From Pseudomonas helleri (GTDB taxonomy: Bacteria > Pseudomonadota > Gammaproteobacteria > Pseudomonadales > Pseudomonadaceae): 64,000 nt of DNA. Positions 33,827 through 45,343 of the stretch are shown here, piece by piece (positions within the stretch are counted from its first letter, which is position 1; every line of letters starts with the position of its first letter). Made by a program: the position numbers and the translations under genes. The stretch spans positions 186,001 through 250,000 of the forward strand of contig NZ_WIWC01000002.1 in assembly GCF_009600315.1 (NCBI RefSeq), read 5' to 3'. Under the pieces are notes generated by a model. The model made no database searches and was not told the origin of the DNA. It saw only the letters and a program-made list of their open reading frames with translations.

Positions 33827-33912
33827 TGCTCTCGCTTGATTTGGACTGACGAGGGCAATGTTCTAGAGATTTGGTTGGTGTGAGCAGTTCACTTCCACAT
33901 TGAAATTTAGGC

Positions 33913-34788
33913 TTATACAACCCCATGCCGATTAAGAATCGCATCCACTTGCCTGCGAGTCAGTGCTTTATCAACTTCTGGGGGGAGCCAGTCTGGCCTT
34001 TGCTGTGATGGAAGGGATACTTGATTTTCCAGCCAGCGATGAACCTTTGTAGTCAGGTTGCGGCGGTGCAGGCCTTTATCTAGAAGGTGTCGTGCCTGAT
34101 GCAGAATGGCCGCGTCGCGGACTGATATTTCTTCTTTGCGATCCATGCCGCTCAGAATGCCGCCCTTACGTTTTGTTGCGTTTTTCATGGCTGCGGATGC
34201 GAGTTCGGTGATGTCATTGTCGTAAACCGAAAGCAGTGATGTGATGACCTCTATGTGTGCGACATAGTTGTCTAGTGCCTCAATGCGTTCATAAGGGCTC
34301 ACTTCTGCCACAACAGCGGTTTTGAATTCCTCCCACGGCAGCTCAAGAATCTTCCAGTTAGTTGATACGGCGTCCTCTGCGGTCGTCTGCATCCAGTCGT
34401 TGAGTGATTCAATTGCTCTGATCGCACAAGCGATTGCGTAGGCAGCATAAGCCTCCTCATCTGATGCTGACTCGCAGCAAGTGAAGTGGCGAATGCCATC
34501 AGCTAGGCGTGTTACGGGTGGAGTCGATACAAACTGGAAAATTGATTCTTCGTTTCTGATCGTCTCGATACAAAGCAACTTCAAGTCATCGGTTGCGTCG
34601 CTTACCACGAGCTGAGAGGTGCATTGATCGAGTATTCGGCACGCGTCCTGTATCTGCTCTCCGCAATAGGCGTAGAGGGGCAGGACAGATAGGTACTCGA
34701 TCAGTTTAGCTGTGGGTTGCACGCCTGCCGTTAGATCAATGCCGTCAATTAAATCCAAGTGAGCCTCCGTTTTTCGAACGACTGGCAT
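33913..34788 (-). CDS. Hypothetical satellite protein, 291 aa
   Basis: Helical, cytosolic protein with no motif that I recognise. Its C terminus (PDWLPPEVDKALTRRQVDAI) looks like a small DNA- or protein-binding helix pair. Lies between the integrase-side iterons and alpA, reading in the same direction as the core genes. Codon use is intermediate between cargo and chromosome. Confidence 0.65.
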   Translation of the reverse strand: MPVVRKTEAHLDLIDGIDLTAGVQPTAKLIEYLSVLPLYAYCGEQIQDACRILDQCTSQLVVSDATDDLKLLCIETIRNEESIFQFVSTPPVTRLADGIRHFTCCESASDEEAYAAYAIACAIRAIESLNDWMQTTAEDAVSTNWKILELPWEEFKTAVVAEVSPYERIEALDNYVAHIEVITSLLSVYDNDITELASAAMKNATKRKGGILSGMDRKEEISVRDAAILHQARHLLDKGLHRRNLTTKVHRWLENQVSLPSQQRPDWLPPEVDKALTRRQVDAILNRHGVV

Positions 34789-34874
34789 CTACCCCTGGCC
34801 CCGTGCGAAGAGCACAAGTCCAGCGTTGCAAACCTTGGCGTGCAGTTACCTGCAGGTCAGTAAATGCGTTTCGA

Positions 34875-35001
34875 GCGTTACACTAATTGTGAGCGTTACA
34901 CGTTGTATATCTGGTGTGTACGCTGAGTGTAACGTCTTAATAGTCCTTTATTTTCAATGGTTTGATTGATGTTGTTACACGAGTAACACCCGTAACACGG
35001 T
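34875..35001. repeat. GTTAC iteron cluster, integrase side
   Basis: GCGTTACAC at 34875-34883 and 34893-34901, GTGTAACG at 34927-34934 (inverted), then GTTACACGAGTAACACCCGT with AACACGG at 34974-35000. The core matches the cluster at 19862-19986. Candidate binding sites for the satellite replication protein or integrase. Confidence 0.55.
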
Positions 35002-35029
35002 TTTTGAGAGGGGGTATGAGTTGGCAGGG

Positions 35030-36271
35030 TTAGATTGCCTTACCAAAATCTCCATGCACTACATTCCCAGCACTTAACTCTTCAAGATGGTCGGCGTACC
35101 ACTGCATCATTTTGATGCGGTTATCGAGATACTGGGCCTTGTTGTAAATCCCGGAGATGCCTTGTTCTTTGTGTGCCAGTTGAGCCTCTACATGCTCTTT
35201 TGGCCAGCCATGTTCCCTCAGGAGTGTGCTCGCGGTGTGTCGAGTGCCATGACCTACAAGACGACCTTTGTAACCAATAGTGGAGAACACTTTGTTGATG
35301 GTGTTTTCGCTGATGGTCGGGTTCTTTGCGCCGACTCCGGGGAATAGCCACCGACTGCGACCTGTTAATGCCTGCAGCTCCTTCAGCGCCTCTATAGCTT
35401 GCTTGGGTAGAGGGCTGACAAAATCCCTGCGCATCTTCATTTTCTCTGCCGGTGTGGTCCACAGGGCTTTCTCAAGGTCGATTTCTTTCCACTCAGCAAA
35501 GCGGACCATGCCCGGTCTTGAGGCTGTCCACAGGCAAAGCCATGCCGCTGTGCGAGCGGTGAGTCTGCTAGGGGTGTTTTTGAGTGCCTGAACAAACTCA
35601 CCCAGCTCGTGCTCGAGGAGGTGAGGGTGTTGCTGGGTCTTGGGAGCTTGCGCGGCAATATCCCGCAAGCGGCTCCCCGGATCGTTCTCTGTCAGTCCCA
35701 AGCCGATGGCTCGGCCAAATATCTGATTGACCCAGGTGCGACATTTCTCTGCAACGTTGTGGGCGTCACGTGCCTCAATGCTGGCCTGCAGGTCGGCGCA
35801 ATCGGTGCGGGTGATGTCGTCGAGAAGTTTATCGCCAAGTGCCGGGAGTATGTCTTTGTCGAGGTAGGTCCGGATCTTGTTGAGGGTGGAGGGTGCCAGG
35901 CCCTTTCCTTCTTTGGCCTTGAGCCATGCGTCAGCGGCTGCGCGAAAGGTGCGGGCTTTAGCAATGTCGATGGCAGCTTTTGCTGAACGTTTCTGTTCCA
36001 GGGGATCGGCACCGCTACTCACTACTTTGCGTAGTTCGGCAGCTTTCTCTCGTGCCACGGCACCACTGACCTCTGGATAACCCCCGAGCCCCATCCAGGC
36101 CCAATTACCCGCCGGGCGTTTGTATCGCAGTTGCCACGATTTGCCGCCGTCAGATTTCACTCGAAAGTAGAGGCCGCTTCCATCGAGCTCTCGATATTCT
36201 TTTGGCTCTGCTTCTAGCCCGGCCAGCGTGGTATCGGCCAGGGGGCGGCGCTTGATGTCGGCGCGCTTCAT
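35030..36271 (-). CDS. int: P4-type tyrosine integrase
   Basis: 413-aa site-specific recombinase of the P4/CP4 group. The N-terminal arm-binding DUF4102 domain has LDGSGLYFRV and the KSWQLRYKRP strand. A SAM-like core-binding domain follows. The catalytic domain has R252 (TASRPG), H341-x-x-R344 (HGTRH), H367 (LAHKE) and nucleophile Y376 (ISGIY). It starts 165 bases from the tRNA-Leu 3' end and reads away from it, the standard arrangement. It would insert the element at the tRNA and excise it with AlpA help. Confidence 0.95.
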   Translation of the reverse strand: MKRADIKRRPLADTTLAGLEAEPKEYRELDGSGLYFRVKSDGGKSWQLRYKRPAGNWAWMGLGGYPEVSGAVAREKAAELRKVVSSGADPLEQKRSAKAAIDIAKARTFRAAADAWLKAKEGKGLAPSTLNKIRTYLDKDILPALGDKLLDDITRTDCADLQASIEARDAHNVAEKCRTWVNQIFGRAIGLGLTENDPGSRLRDIAAQAPKTQQHPHLLEHELGEFVQALKNTPSRLTARTAAWLCLWTASRPGMVRFAEWKEIDLEKALWTTPAEKMKMRRDFVSPLPKQAIEALKELQALTGRSRWLFPGVGAKNPTISENTINKVFSTIGYKGRLVGHGTRHTASTLLREHGWPKEHVEAQLAHKEQGISGIYNKAQYLDNRIKMMQWYADHLEELSAGNVVHGDFGKAI

Positions 36272-36312
36272 CCTTGTATCCCAAAGTTAGGTATTTTTCT
36301 AAGGATACAAGT

Positions 36313-36342
36313 GGGGATACAGGGATACAACGGATAGGGATA
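36313..36342. repeat. Candidate integrase arm repeats
   Basis: GTGGGGATACAGGGATACAA and GGATAGGGATAGACAGGGG contain tandem GGGATA units upstream of int and next to the tRNA; the other element end has GGGGATACAGATAGGGATAC. Confidence 0.4.
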
Positions 36343-36362
36343 GACAGGGGTAGATCGTCAGG

Positions 36363-36394
36363 CACAAAAAAACCGGCTCAGTGGCCGGTTTTTC
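36363..36394 (-). terminator. tRNA-Leu terminator (element-borne copy)
   Basis: Minus strand: CCGGCCACTGAGCCGG followed by seven T, downstream of tRNA-Leu. Its near-copy at 17609-17640 is the presumed original terminator displaced by insertion. Confidence 0.75.
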
Positions 36395-36435
36395 TGTGCT
36401 GCAAGTCCTGGTAGAGACTTGCAGGTACTGCTATA

Positions 36436-36520
36436 TGGTGCCCCGAGGGAGACTCGAACTCCCACTTCTTTCGAAAACGGATTTTGAATCCGCCGCGTCT
36501 ACCAATTCCGCCATCAGGGC
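36436..36520 (-). tRNA. tRNA-Leu (anticodon CAA)
   Basis: 85 nt including an encoded CCA. The 5' GCCCTGA pairs with the 3' TCGGGGC-type end, the anticodon loop reads ATTCAAAAT with anticodon CAA, and the long variable arm expected of tRNA-Leu and the GGTTCGAG-like T arm (GAGTTCGAGTCTC) are present. It is intact; its 3' 21 bases form the proximal attachment site of the satellite. Confidence 0.95.
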
Positions 36521-36626
36521 TCAATGGCGGCGAAGTATAGAGATGAGATGTAGGTCGGTCAACAACTTATTGGTCTATTTTTACTAAGTCCGTTAAACTC
36601 CCCGGCCCTGCTAGACGAAACCTATC

Positions 36627-38815
<2,189 letters not shown>

Positions 38816-38857
38816 ATTTACGACCTTTAAGAAACAACATTGCAACTGGAGTGCTTA

Positions 38858-39196
38858 ATGAGCTTTTTCATCTCTTCCGCTTTCGCGGACGCTGCTGCAC
38901 CTGCCGCTGCTGGCCCTATGGGCGGTGGTTTTGAATGGATTTTCCTGGTGGGTTTCCTGGTCATCTTCTATCTGATGATCTGGCGTCCACAGGCCAAGCG
39001 CGCCAAAGAGCAGAAAGCCCTGTTGGGTAACCTGCAAAAAGGCGACGAGATCGTAACGACTGGCGGCATTGCCGGCAAAATCGTTAAGGTTTCCGACGCT
39101 TTTGTTGTGATCGAAGTGTCTGACACTGTCGAGCTGAAAATTCAGAAAGGCTCTGTTGCAGCCACGTTGCCTAAAGGCACGCTGAAAGCGATCTAA
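38858..39196 (+). CDS. yajC: Sec translocase accessory protein YajC
   Basis: 112-aa single-span inner-membrane protein of the SecDF-YajC complex. The membrane segment is FEWIFLVGFLVIFYLMIW, followed by RPQAKRAKEQ and the conserved GDEIVTTGGIAGKI. ATG at 38858 chosen over an upstream in-frame TTG/ATG region because the family starts here with MSFFIS. Confidence 0.95.
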   Translation: MSFFISSAFADAAAPAAAGPMGGGFEWIFLVGFLVIFYLMIWRPQAKRAKEQKALLGNLQKGDEIVTTGGIAGKIVKVSDAFVVIEVSDTVELKIQKGSVAATLPKGTLKAI

Positions 39197-39217
39197 GTTT
39201 CAACTTTTAACAATCGA

Positions 39218-39241
39218 CGGGGCGCGCAAGGCGCCCCGCGT
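39218..39241 (+). terminator. Hairpin between yajC and secD
   Basis: GGGGCGC GCAA GGCGCCCC followed by GCGTTTTA. Weak T-run; may attenuate rather than fully stop transcription into secD. Confidence 0.5.
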
Positions 39242-39262
39242 TTTAAGCGGGCGGCGTGATTG

Positions 39263-41131
39263 ATGCTGAACAAATACCCTCTGTGGAAATACATTCTGAT
39301 CCTGGCTGTGCTGGCGATCGGTTTTATTTATTCCGCTCCCAATCTGTACCCAGATGACCCGGCGATCCAGATTTCCGGTGCGAGCACGGCGTTGCAGGTC
39401 ACTCAAGCTGATCTGGATCGTGCAAGCAAGGCGCTGGCCGATGCTGGCATTGCCGTCAAGGCTGCGACTTTGTCCGAGAACGGCAAGGGTGGCTTGCTGC
39501 GACTGGAGAAGAAAGACGACCAGTTACCCGCCAAGGATGTTGTACGCAAAGCCTTGGGCGACGACTATGTTGTAGCGCTTAACCTGGCACAGACCACGCC
39601 GCAATGGCTGCGTAGCCTGGGTGCTCACCCAATGAAGTTGGGTCTGGACTTGTCGGGTGGTGTGCACTTCCTGCTGGAAGTGGACATGGACAAAGCTGTC
39701 GATGCACGTATGAAAGTGTATGAAAGCGATGTCAAAAGTTTGCTGCGTAAAGAGAAAGTGCGTTATCGCAGCCTGCCGCAACTCAATGGTGCCATTCAGT
39801 TGGGTTTCACTGATGAAGCCGTTCTTGAGCAAGCGCGTAGCCTGATCCGCAAGAACTTCAATGACTTTGACGTAACCACTGCGGACCTTAATGGCCAGCC
39901 GGTTCTGCGTCTGGCGATGACCCCGGCCAAGCTGGCGGAAATCCGTGAATATTCCATCAAGCAAAACCTGACAACGGTCCGTAACCGGGTCAACGAGTTG
40001 GGTGTTGCCGAGCCTTTGGTTCAGCGTCAGGGTGCCAACCGCATCGTGGTTGAGCTGCCGGGCGTGCAAGACACCGCCGAAGCCAAGCGTATTCTGGGCA
40101 AGACGGCCAACCTTGAGTTCCGTCTGGCTGCTGAGCCGGGCGCATCCAAAGCCACTTCCGAGACATTCGAATTCCGCGAAGGCAATCGTCCTGCCGCGCA
40201 GATCGAACGTGGCCTGATCATCACCGGTGACCAGGTAACAGACGCTCAGGCAGGCTTTGACGAGCACGGCCGTCCACAAGTGAACATCAAGCTTGATGGT
40301 CATGGTGGTGAGCTGATGAGCCGTTCGACGCGCAGCAACGTCGGTCGCAGCATGGCGGTTATCTTCATCGAGCAGCGCCCGGTGACGACGTACACCAAGA
40401 AATTGGTCGATGGTGTCGAGAAGGAAGTGCCGGTACAGACTTTCAAGGAAGACAAGAAGATCATCAGCCTGGCGACCATTCAGTCGCCGCTGGGCAGTCA
40501 GTTCCGGATTACCGGCCTGAATGGTCAGGGTGAGGCTTCCGAGCTTGCACTGTTGTTGCGTGCCGGTGGTCTGGCGGCGCCAATGTACTTCGCTGAAGAG
40601 CGCACCATTGGTCCAAGCCTGGGTGCTGACAACATTACCAAGGGTGTTGATGCATCGCTGTGGGGCATGCTGTTTGTGTCGATCTTCATCATCGCCATCT
40701 ACCGTTTCTTCGGTGTGATTGCGACGGTGGCACTGGCGGGCAACATGGTCTTGCTGCTGGCTTTGATGTCGGTTCTGGGTGCGACACTGACCCTGCCGGG
40801 TATCGCCGGTATCGTATTGACGATGGGTATGGCGGTCGATGCCAACGTGCTGATCTTCTCGCGGATTCGCGAGGAAATTGCCAATGGTATGACGCCGCAA
40901 CGGGCAATTAACGAAGGTTTCAACCGTGCCTTTACGGCCATTGTTGACTCCAACCTGACTACCCTGTTGGTCGGCGGGATTCTCTTTGCCATGGGCACCG
41001 GGCCGGTTAAAGGCTTCGCAGTGACCATGTCCCTCGGGATCTTTACCTCGATGTTCACGGCCATTCTGGTGACCCGCGCAATGGTCAACCTGATCTACGG
41101 CGGTCGGGACTTCAAGAAGTTGTGGATTTAA
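39263..41131 (+). CDS. secD: Protein translocase subunit SecD
   Basis: 622-aa RND-type membrane protein that uses proton flow to pull secreted proteins through SecYEG. N-terminal span, large periplasmic P1 domain starting GLDLSGGVHFLLEVD, and a C-terminal five-span block with the GMAVDANVLIFSRIREE motif. ATG at 39263 follows an in-frame TTG and gives the usual MLNKYPLWKY start. Confidence 0.97.
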   Translation: MLNKYPLWKYILILAVLAIGFIYSAPNLYPDDPAIQISGASTALQVTQADLDRASKALADAGIAVKAATLSENGKGGLLRLEKKDDQLPAKDVVRKALGDDYVVALNLAQTTPQWLRSLGAHPMKLGLDLSGGVHFLLEVDMDKAVDARMKVYESDVKSLLRKEKVRYRSLPQLNGAIQLGFTDEAVLEQARSLIRKNFNDFDVTTADLNGQPVLRLAMTPAKLAEIREYSIKQNLTTVRNRVNELGVAEPLVQRQGANRIVVELPGVQDTAEAKRILGKTANLEFRLAAEPGASKATSETFEFREGNRPAAQIERGLIITGDQVTDAQAGFDEHGRPQVNIKLDGHGGELMSRSTRSNVGRSMAVIFIEQRPVTTYTKKLVDGVEKEVPVQTFKEDKKIISLATIQSPLGSQFRITGLNGQGEASELALLLRAGGLAAPMYFAEERTIGPSLGADNITKGVDASLWGMLFVSIFIIAIYRFFGVIATVALAGNMVLLLALMSVLGATLTLPGIAGIVLTMGMAVDANVLIFSRIREEIANGMTPQRAINEGFNRAFTAIVDSNLTTLLVGGILFAMGTGPVKGFAVTMSLGIFTSMFTAILVTRAMVNLIYGGRDFKKLWI

Positions 41132-41140
41132 GGGGCTGCC

Positions 41141-42055
41141 ATGTTACGTACAATCAACTTCATGGGCGTTCGCAACGTTGCGTTCGGCGTCACTGTGCTG
41201 CTCACCGTGCTGGCATTGTTCAGCATGTTCCACAAGGGCATGAACTACGGCCTGGATTTCACCGGCGGTACGCTCATTGAGCTGACCTACGAAAAGCCAG
41301 CTGACCTGACCAAGGTGCGAAACGAACTGACGACGGCGGGCTTCCATGACGCAGTCGTGCAGAGTTTCGGCGCTACGACGGACCTGCTGGTGCGTATGCC
41401 GGGCGATGATCCGTTGCTGGGCAACAAGGTTGCGGCTGCTTTGGGTCAGGCTGATACCAGCAACCCAGCGGTGATCAAGCGCGTTGAGTTTGTCGGCCCG
41501 CAAGTGGGTGAAGAGCTGCGCGATCAGGGCGGCCTCGGCATGCTGATGGCATTGGGCGGCATCATGCTGTACCTGGCTTTCCGCTTTCAGTGGAAGTTTG
41601 CGGTCGGCGCCATCGTGTCGCTGGTTCACGACGTGATCGTGACCATGGGTGTGTTGTCGTGGTTCCAGATTACCTTCGACCTGACGGTGTTGGCGGCGGT
41701 GCTGGCGATCATTGGTTACTCGCTCAACGACACCATCGTGGTATTTGACCGGGTTCGGGAGAACTTTCGGGTGCTGCGCAAGGCCAGCCTGATCGAGAAC
41801 ATCAACATCTCGACCACGCAAACCCTGCTTCGCACCATGGCTACGTCGATCTCCACCCTGCTGGCGATTGCTGCGCTGCTGATCTTTGGCGGCGACAACC
41901 TGTGGGGCTTCTCGATTGCCTTGTTCGTGGGTGTATTGGCGGGTACTTACTCGTCGATTTACATCGCCAACGTGGTGCTGATCTGGCTGAACCTCAGCGC
42001 TGAGGATTTGATTCCGCCAGCGGCGAGTGAGAAAGAGGTCGATGATCGCCCGTAA
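41141..42055 (+). CDS. secF: Protein translocase subunit SecF
   Basis: 304 aa, partner of SecD, 9 bases downstream. Contains GLDFTGGTLIEL after the first span, and GYSLNDTIVVFDRVRENFR in the membrane region. Normal length. Confidence 0.97.
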   Translation: MLRTINFMGVRNVAFGVTVLLTVLALFSMFHKGMNYGLDFTGGTLIELTYEKPADLTKVRNELTTAGFHDAVVQSFGATTDLLVRMPGDDPLLGNKVAAALGQADTSNPAVIKRVEFVGPQVGEELRDQGGLGMLMALGGIMLYLAFRFQWKFAVGAIVSLVHDVIVTMGVLSWFQITFDLTVLAAVLAIIGYSLNDTIVVFDRVRENFRVLRKASLIENINISTTQTLLRTMATSISTLLAIAALLIFGGDNLWGFSIALFVGVLAGTYSSIYIANVVLIWLNLSAEDLIPPAASEKEVDDRP

Positions 42056-42080
42056 CGGCTAGTCATCGGTCCACTAAAAA

Positions 42081-42110
42081 GGCGCGAGTATTGAACTCGC
42101 GCCTTTTTTT
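42081..42110 (+). terminator. Terminator of the yajC-secDF operon
   Basis: GGCGCGAGT ATTGA ACTCGCGCC followed by seven T: a strong rho-independent terminator. Confidence 0.9.
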
Positions 42111-42170
42111 ATGCTCCAACACCAGGATTGGTGTGGGACTGTCCCCACGTGTGATGGTCTGGAGGTTCGC

Positions 42171-42698
42171 GTGAACAAGTCTTTGCTGGTAGGTGCTGTT
42201 TTGGGTGCTGTCGGTGTAACTGCCGGAGGTGCTTTTGCCACCTACAGCTTGGTTAAATCCCCTGAGGCTGCACAGGTGTTGGCGGTTGTTCCGGTCAATC
42301 AGCAGATCAAGACGCCGCGAGAAGTGTGCAAGGAAGTGGCTGTGACGCGACAAGCGCCGGTCAAGGATCAGCATCAAATCGTCGGCAGCGTGATTGGTGC
42401 GGTTGCGGGCGGTTTGTTGGGTAATCAGATTGGCGGTGGTAGCGGCAAGAAGATCGCTACGGTCGCCGGGGCGGTGGGCGGTGGGTATGCCGGTAACAAG
42501 GTTCAGGAAGGCATGCAGAACCGCGATACCTACACCACGACTCAAACGCGCTGCAATACCGTCAATGACATCAGCCAGAAGGTTGTTGGTTATGACGTGC
42601 GCTATTCGCTGAACGGCAAGGAAGGCAAGGTGCGGATGGATCGTGAGCCGGGCAATGAGATTGCCGTGGACAAGGAAGGCAAGCTGATTCTGAATTGA
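42171..42698 (+). CDS. Glycine-zipper 2TM domain protein
   Basis: 175-aa envelope protein. GTG at 42171 follows GGAGG at 42161-42165 and gives a signal/anchor segment SLLVGAVLGAVGVTAGGAFA. The glycine zipper VIGAVAGGLLGNQIGGGSGK at about residues 75-95 is the 2TM/Rick_17kDa type; a C-terminal part with CNTVNDISQKVVGYDVRYSL follows. An outer-membrane-associated, SlyB-like role is plausible, but no lipobox is seen. Same position in other Pseudomonas genomes. Confidence 0.85.
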   Translation: MNKSLLVGAVLGAVGVTAGGAFATYSLVKSPEAAQVLAVVPVNQQIKTPREVCKEVAVTRQAPVKDQHQIVGSVIGAVAGGLLGNQIGGGSGKKIATVAGAVGGGYAGNKVQEGMQNRDTYTTTQTRCNTVNDISQKVVGYDVRYSLNGKEGKVRMDREPGNEIAVDKEGKLILN

Positions 42699-42742
42699 TG
42701 GGTGTAGGTTTCCAGGCTCTGGGGTTTGCCAATGTGCAGGCC

Positions 42743-42774
42743 AAAAAAAAGCACCCTTAAGGGTGCTTTTTTTG
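42743..42774. terminator. Bidirectional terminator
   Basis: AAAAAAAAGCACCCTTAAGG then GTGCTTTTTTT: symmetrical hairpin serving both the glycine-zipper gene and the convergent suhB. Confidence 0.9.
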
Positions 42775-42788
42775 TCTGCGGGTTTCGC

Positions 42789-43604
42789 TTAGCGTTTCAG
42801 CGAAGCCGGCAGGTGAGGCTGGATAGCCGTCAGGACAGCTTTGAAGCATTTGGTGTTACCAGCAACGATGTGACCTTTTTCAAGGAAATCGTGGCTACCG
42901 GTGAAGTCGCTGACCAGGCCGCCTGCTTCTTGAATCAGCAGTGCGCCTGCGGCCATGTCCCACTCGGACAGGCCCGACTCCCAGAATGCATCGAAACGAC
43001 CTGCAGCCACGTAAGCGAGATCCAGGCTGGCAGCGCCCGCGCGGCGGATACCGGCAGTTTGGCCAACCAGGCTGCGGAACATGCCCAGGTAGTTTTCGAG
43101 GTTGTCCATTTGGTTGTCGCGGAACGGGAAGCCTGTGCCCAGCAATGCGCCTTCCAGGCTGGTGCGACCGCTGACACGCAGGCGGCGACCGTTCAGTTGA
43201 GCGCCACGGCCACGGCTAGCGGTGAACTCTTCCTGGCGAACCGGATCCAGAACCACGGCGTGCTCAAGGCGGCCACGGTATTTGCAGGCGATACTGACGG
43301 CGAAGTGTGGAACGCCGCGCAGGAAATTGGTGGTGCCATCCAGTGGGTCGATGATCCACAGATAGTCTTCACCTTCACCGCTGCCTGGGTGCAAGCCGGT
43401 TTCTTCACCGAGGATGCCGTGCGTCGGGTAAGCCTTGCGCAGGGCGTCGATGATTTTCTGTTCGGCCGCACGATCGACTTCAGAGACGTAATCCTTGGCG
43501 TCTTTTTCGTCAACCTTAATGGTATCCAGGCGCTCGATGGAGCGGAAAATCAATTCACTGGCGCTGCGGGCGGCGCGCAGCGCGATATTCAGCATGGGCT
43601 GCAT
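42789..43604 (-). CDS. suhB: Inositol-1-monophosphatase SuhB
   Basis: 271 aa. Mg-dependent phosphatase fold: GEETG and WIIDPLDGTTNF carry the metal ligands and catalytic threonine; AGAASLDLAYVAAG is near the C terminus. In enterobacteria SuhB also takes part in rRNA antitermination, and in P. aeruginosa it affects virulence regulation. Divergent from trmJ. Confidence 0.96.
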   Translation of the reverse strand: MQPMLNIALRAARSASELIFRSIERLDTIKVDEKDAKDYVSEVDRAAEQKIIDALRKAYPTHGILGEETGLHPGSGEGEDYLWIIDPLDGTTNFLRGVPHFAVSIACKYRGRLEHAVVLDPVRQEEFTASRGRGAQLNGRRLRVSGRTSLEGALLGTGFPFRDNQMDNLENYLGMFRSLVGQTAGIRRAGAASLDLAYVAAGRFDAFWESGLSEWDMAAGALLIQEAGGLVSDFTGSHDFLEKGHIVAGNTKCFKAVLTAIQPHLPASLKR

Positions 43605-43748
43605 GGACGTTTCACCTAAGGTTGTTAAAGAAAGCCGAATATTCTATCAGAAAACTTTGGTAGATGAAGGTTTGCGTTAGCTTTCGTAGCTTATGGCGTT
43701 TTCGTTAGGTAAGATTTGCTCCCTTTTGCTGGCCTGTGAGCGCTTCCT

Positions 43749-44519
43749 TTGTTGCCTAATATTCGTGTCGTTCTGGTCAATACCAGCCATCCCGGGAACA
43801 TCGGTGGTGCTGCGCGCGCCATGAAAAACATGGGCTTGTCGCGGCTGGTGCTGGTCGAACCCCGTTTGTTTCCGCATCATGAAGCCGATGCGCGTGCTTC
43901 TGGGGCGGGCGATATTCTTGAAAATGCGCAAGTCGTCGCCACCCTTGAAGACGCGTTGGTAGGCTGCAATCTGGTGCTGGGTACCAGTGCCCGCGATCGT
44001 CGCATCCCTTGGCCGCTGCTCGATCCCCGTGAGTGCGGGCAAAAAGTGGTGGCCGAGGCCGCTAATGGTGCAGAAATCGCTTTGGTGTTTGGCCGTGAAG
44101 ACTCCGGGCTGACCAATGATGAGCTGCAGCGTTGCCACTTTCATGTGCACATTCCTTCAGATCCTGAGTTCAGCTCCCTGAACCTGGGTGCGGCTGTGCA
44201 GGTGTTGAGCTACGAAATTCGCATGGCCTGGCTGGCCGCTCAGGGTCAGCCAAGCAAGGTGGAAAAAGAAGAAGTGGCCTCGACTAAAAGTGGCGAGCTG
44301 GCAACCATGGATGAGCTGGAGCGCTTTTATAAGCATCTGGAGCAGACGCTGGTCGTCATTGAGTTTATGGACCCGGAGAAGCCACGCCACTTGATGGCGC
44401 GTTTGCGCAGGCTTTATGGCCGTAGCTCGGTCAGTCGCGCAGAAATGAATATTTTGCGCGGCATACTCACTGAAACCCAAAAAGCAGCCCGCGGTGAGCT
44501 GCTCAAGCGCAAGGATTGA
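43749..44519 (+). CDS. trmJ: tRNA (cytidine/uridine-2'-O-)-methyltransferase TrmJ
   Basis: 256-aa SPOUT methyltransferase that modifies Nm32 in tRNAs. Begins [20 protein letters not shown], and the SAM-binding trefoil knot includes [15 protein letters not shown] and [12 protein letters not shown]. Starts at TTG 43749 (a second TTG follows immediately), the family position. Its end lies just before cysE. Confidence 0.94.
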   Translation: MLPNIRVVLVNTSHPGNIGGAARAMKNMGLSRLVLVEPRLFPHHEADARASGAGDILENAQVVATLEDALVGCNLVLGTSARDRRIPWPLLDPRECGQKVVAEAANGAEIALVFGREDSGLTNDELQRCHFHVHIPSDPEFSSLNLGAAVQVLSYEIRMAWLAAQGQPSKVEKEEVASTKSGELATMDELERFYKHLEQTLVVIEFMDPEKPRHLMARLRRLYGRSSVSRAEMNILRGILTETQKAARGELLKRKD

Positions 44520-44521
44520 TC

Positions 44522-45298
44522 ATGTTTGAGCGTCTGCGTGAAGATATTCAAAGTGTGTTCCATCGTGATCCTGCGGCGCGAAATGCTTTTGAGGTGCTGA
44601 CCTGCTATCCGGGTATGCATGCCATCTGGATTCATCGCTTGTCAGCTGTATTGTGGGGCGCGGGCTGGAAATGGCTGGCGCGTCTGGTGTCGAATTTCGG
44701 GCGTTGGTTGACCGGTATCGAGATTCATCCGGGGGCCAAAGTCGGGCGTCGTTTCTTCATCGATCACGGGATGGGCATTGTCATCGGTGAAACCGCTGAG
44801 ATCGGTGATGACGTGACGTTGTACCAGGGGGTGACGCTGGGCGGCACCAGCTGGAATAAAGGCAAGCGTCACCCCACGCTGGAAAATGGTGTGGTCGTGG
44901 GTGCGGGCGCCAAGGTGCTGGGGCCCTTCACGGTGGGGGCCGGCGCCAAGGTCGGTTCCAACGCGGTGGTGACCAAGGCGGTGCCTGCCGGTGCGACCGT
45001 TGTAGGGATTCCGGGTCGTATCATTGTCAAAAGTGACGATGCGGCTGAAGCCAAGCGCAAGGCGATGGCTGAAAAAATCGGTTTTGATGCCTATGGTGTG
45101 GGCGAAGACATGCCGGACCCGGTGGCGCGAGCGATTGCTCAGTTGCTGGATCATCTTCAAGCGGTTGACGGCAAGCTCGATGGCATGTGCGGCGCGTTGA
45201 AGGATTTGGGCAGTCCTTATTGTGCGCAGGATCTGCCTGTGCTGCGTGAAGAAGACTTCGCCTGCGTCAAAGGCAAGGATGAAAATCAGGCGGTCTAG
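44522..45298 (+). CDS. cysE: Serine O-acetyltransferase
   Basis: 258 aa; acetylates serine with acetyl-CoA, first step of cysteine synthesis. Hexapeptide-repeat left-handed beta helix from about residue 65 ([39 protein letters not shown]). Catalytic histidine in DHGMG. ATG at 44522 preferred over an in-frame TTG two codons upstream. Next to the isc cluster, which uses cysteine as the sulfur source. Confidence 0.95.
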   Translation: MFERLREDIQSVFHRDPAARNAFEVLTCYPGMHAIWIHRLSAVLWGAGWKWLARLVSNFGRWLTGIEIHPGAKVGRRFFIDHGMGIVIGETAEIGDDVTLYQGVTLGGTSWNKGKRHPTLENGVVVGAGAKVLGPFTVGAGAKVGSNAVVTKAVPAGATVVGIPGRIIVKSDDAAEAKRKAMAEKIGFDAYGVGEDMPDPVARAIAQLLDHLQAVDGKLDGMCGALKDLGSPYCAQDLPVLREEDFACVKGKDENQAV

Positions 45299-45302
45299 GC
45301 AT

Positions 45303-45343
45303 GTAGCCGCTGCCGCAGGCTGCGATCGGGCGCGAAGCGGCCG
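45303..45343 (+). repeat. REP-like unit, copy C
   Basis: GTAGCCGCTGCCGCAGGCTG followed by CGATCGGGCGCGAAGCGGCCG, closely matching copy A read on the minus strand. Located in the cysE-iscR gap. Confidence 0.6.

Larger units (their letters stand above)
17681..36456. mobile_element. P4-like satellite/integrative element in tRNA-Leu
   Basis: An 18.8-kb element bounded by a 20/21-base direct repeat of the tRNA-Leu 3' end (17681-17700 and 36436-36456, one base difference). It contains a P4-type integrase reading inward from the tRNA, an AlpA-like regulator, a C4-like immunity unit, a Toprim/DUF927 replication protein, iteron-like repeats and AT-rich cargo with an IS and a MITE-like element. No capsid, tail, portal or terminase genes are seen, so it would depend on a helper phage or a conjugative element for transfer. 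Confidence 0.85.

Noticed and set aside
39524..40900. 458-codon minus-strand frame opposite secD
   Set aside because: Antisense to SecD; His/Gln-rich composition typical of shadow frames in Pseudomonas.
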